The translations under genes were made by a program, and so were the position numbers. From the NCBI GenBank assembly GCA_003537695.1, contig DPRC01000016.1, positions 1,961 through 7,654 on the forward strand: a stretch of 5,694 bases of DNA, written 5' to 3'. Of this stretch, positions 4,703-5,694 are shown one piece after another. This stretch comes from Polaribacter sp. Its GTDB lineage: Bacteria; Bacteroidota; Bacteroidia; Flavobacteriales; Flavobacteriaceae. A model generated the notes under the pieces. It did not search any database. It was not told where the DNA came from and saw only the letters and a program-made list of their open reading frames with translations. Every line of letters starts with the position of its first letter. The stretch's first letter is position 1.

Positions 4703-5694
4703 ATGAAAAAGTATGTCATTGCATTTTTTTTATTGATGTTCTCCTTCCAGCATGCCCAAGATAAAATACGGGACGTGCTGACTTTGTCTGAGTACTTAGG
4801 ATATGTCAAAAGGTACCACCCTATTGTGAAACAGGCAAACCTGACCATTAATAAGAGTGCAGCAAAATTACTGAAAGCAAGAGGAGCCTTTGATCCAAAA
4901 ATTGAAATTGATTTTGATAAAAAACGCTTTAAAGAGAACCACTATTATACCCATTTAAATGGTTCTTTTAAAATACCTACTTGGTATGGAATTGCGTTGA
5001 AAGCGAACTTTGAGCAAAATGAGGGTCTTTATTTAAACCCAGAAAACCAAGGCAGTATCAATGGATTGTACACCGCAGGAATTGAGATTTCACTAGCCAG
5101 GGGACTGCTTACTAACAATAGAATGACCACTTTAAAACAGGCGAAATTATTTTTAAACCAAGCAAAAGAAGAACAGCAAATAGCTGTCAATAAAATTCTG
5201 TACAATGCCTCTTTGTCTTATTTTAAATGGTTAAAAAGCTACCATGAAAAACGCGTTTTTGATTCCTTTTTAAACAATGCTAAACTGCGTTTTAAAGGAA
5301 CAAAGAGAGCATATGAAGAAGGTGCTAAACCAGCAATAGACACCTTAGAAGCAGGCATCACCCTAAATTCTAGAAGGTTGAATTTAGAAAAAGCGCGCAT
5401 TCAACTGGTGCAGTCTTCCTTAGAATTGTCTACGTATTTGTGGTTGAATGAAAACACGCCCATCGAACTAAAAGAAACTATTATTCCAGATCTAAAGACC
5501 TTTGACACCATTGATCGTACTTTTAATATTGCCCTCTTTCACGATGAGAACTTTGATATTGAACAGCATCCAAAAATAAAGGCCTTGGGCTTTAAAATTA
5601 AAAGTTTGGCTGTAAATAGACGCTTAAAAATGAATAATTTATTGCCAAAAGTTGACGTTCAGTATCAATTTATTTCACCGAACAGCATGCAAAT
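4703..5694 (+). CDS. TolC-family outer-membrane factor, 5' part (3' end outside window)
   Basis: The frame is open from ATG 4703 to the window edge: 330 codons plus two bases, of an expected 450-500. It begins with a signal peptide (MKKYVIAFFLLMFSFQHAQ, probable cleavage near A18), so the mature protein is periplasmic/outer-membrane. The first structural repeat starts at about residue 27 with LTLSEYLGYVKRYHPIVKQA, the standard TolC opening, continues with DPKIEIDFD (64-72) and includes the family motif EGAKPAIDTLEA (206-217). A second repeat begins near HPKIKALGFKIKSLAV (289-304) and LPKVDVQYQF (314-323), mirroring the first. Trimers of such proteins form the outer-membrane channel and periplasmic tunnel. 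The 2-nt spacing from the adaptor gene supports one transcript and a dedicated exit duct for this exporter. No frameshift or internal stop is seen in the visible part. Confidence 0.9.
   Translation, partial: MKKYVIAFFLLMFSFQHAQDKIRDVLTLSEYLGYVKRYHPIVKQANLTINKSAAKLLKARGAFDPKIEIDFDKKRFKENHYYTHLNGSFKIPTWYGIALKANFEQNEGLYLNPENQGSINGLYTAGIEISLARGLLTNNRMTTLKQAKLFLNQAKEEQQIAVNKILYNASLSYFKWLKSYHEKRVFDSFLNNAKLRFKGTKRAYEEGAKPAIDTLEAGITLNSRRLNLEKARIQLVQSSLELSTYLWLNENTPIELKETIIPDLKTFDTIDRTFNIALFHDENFDIEQHPKIKALGFKIKSLAVNRRLKMNNLLPKVDVQYQFISPNSMQ

Noticed and set aside
1..5694. CRISPR arrays, insertion sequences, tRNA or rRNA genes
   Set aside because: No regularly spaced direct repeats, transposase motifs, terminal inverted repeats of IS type or recognisable RNA-gene sequences were seen on either strand.

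Overview
The window looks like chromosomal DNA from a member of the Flavobacteriia (Bacteroidota). The basis is the low G+C, AT-rich start regions without Shine-Dalgarno sequences, two good matches to the Bacteroidota -7 promoter box TAnnTTTG, and Bacteroidota-type proteins: a cold-shock protein with a lysine-rich N-terminal extension and a compact TetR-ABC-HlyD-TolC operon. The genus cannot be named from the sequence alone.

Left part (1-998). The window opens with the last 50 codons of aroB (3-dehydroquinate synthase, + strand). Behind it is a short open frame that reads like a lipoprotein signal peptide but has no start codon, probably a gene remnant. A perfect 34-nt palindrome (242-275) with A- and T-tracts on both sides serves as a terminator for both strands and separates aroB from a convergent cold-shock-domain gene (296-748, - strand). 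That gene has an apparent leader of about 110 nt containing a 13-bp AU-rich stem close to its start codon. The 249-nt divergent intergenic region (749-997) also holds a promoter for each strand and two short perfect inverted repeats that are good operator candidates.

Right part (998-5694). Four genes on the + strand are packed with gaps of 2 nt, an overlap of 7 nt and a gap of 2 nt: a TetR/AcrR-type regulator, an ABC half-transporter (six membrane segments plus one nucleotide-binding domain), an HlyD-type periplasmic adaptor and a TolC-type outer-membrane factor, which is cut by the window end. Together they would form a trans-envelope export machine from inner membrane to cell exterior, controlled by its own TetR regulator. 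The substrate is not evident. The ABC protein has no N-terminal C39 peptidase domain, so this is not a leader-peptide-processing exporter.

The most unusual feature is the nucleotide-binding domain of the ABC protein. Walker A is canonical, but the Q-loop glutamine, the LSGGQ signature, the Walker B Asp/catalytic Glu pair, the D-loop and the H-loop histidine are all replaced. Since this is the only ABC subunit visible in the operon, a homodimer would have two non-canonical ATP sites.
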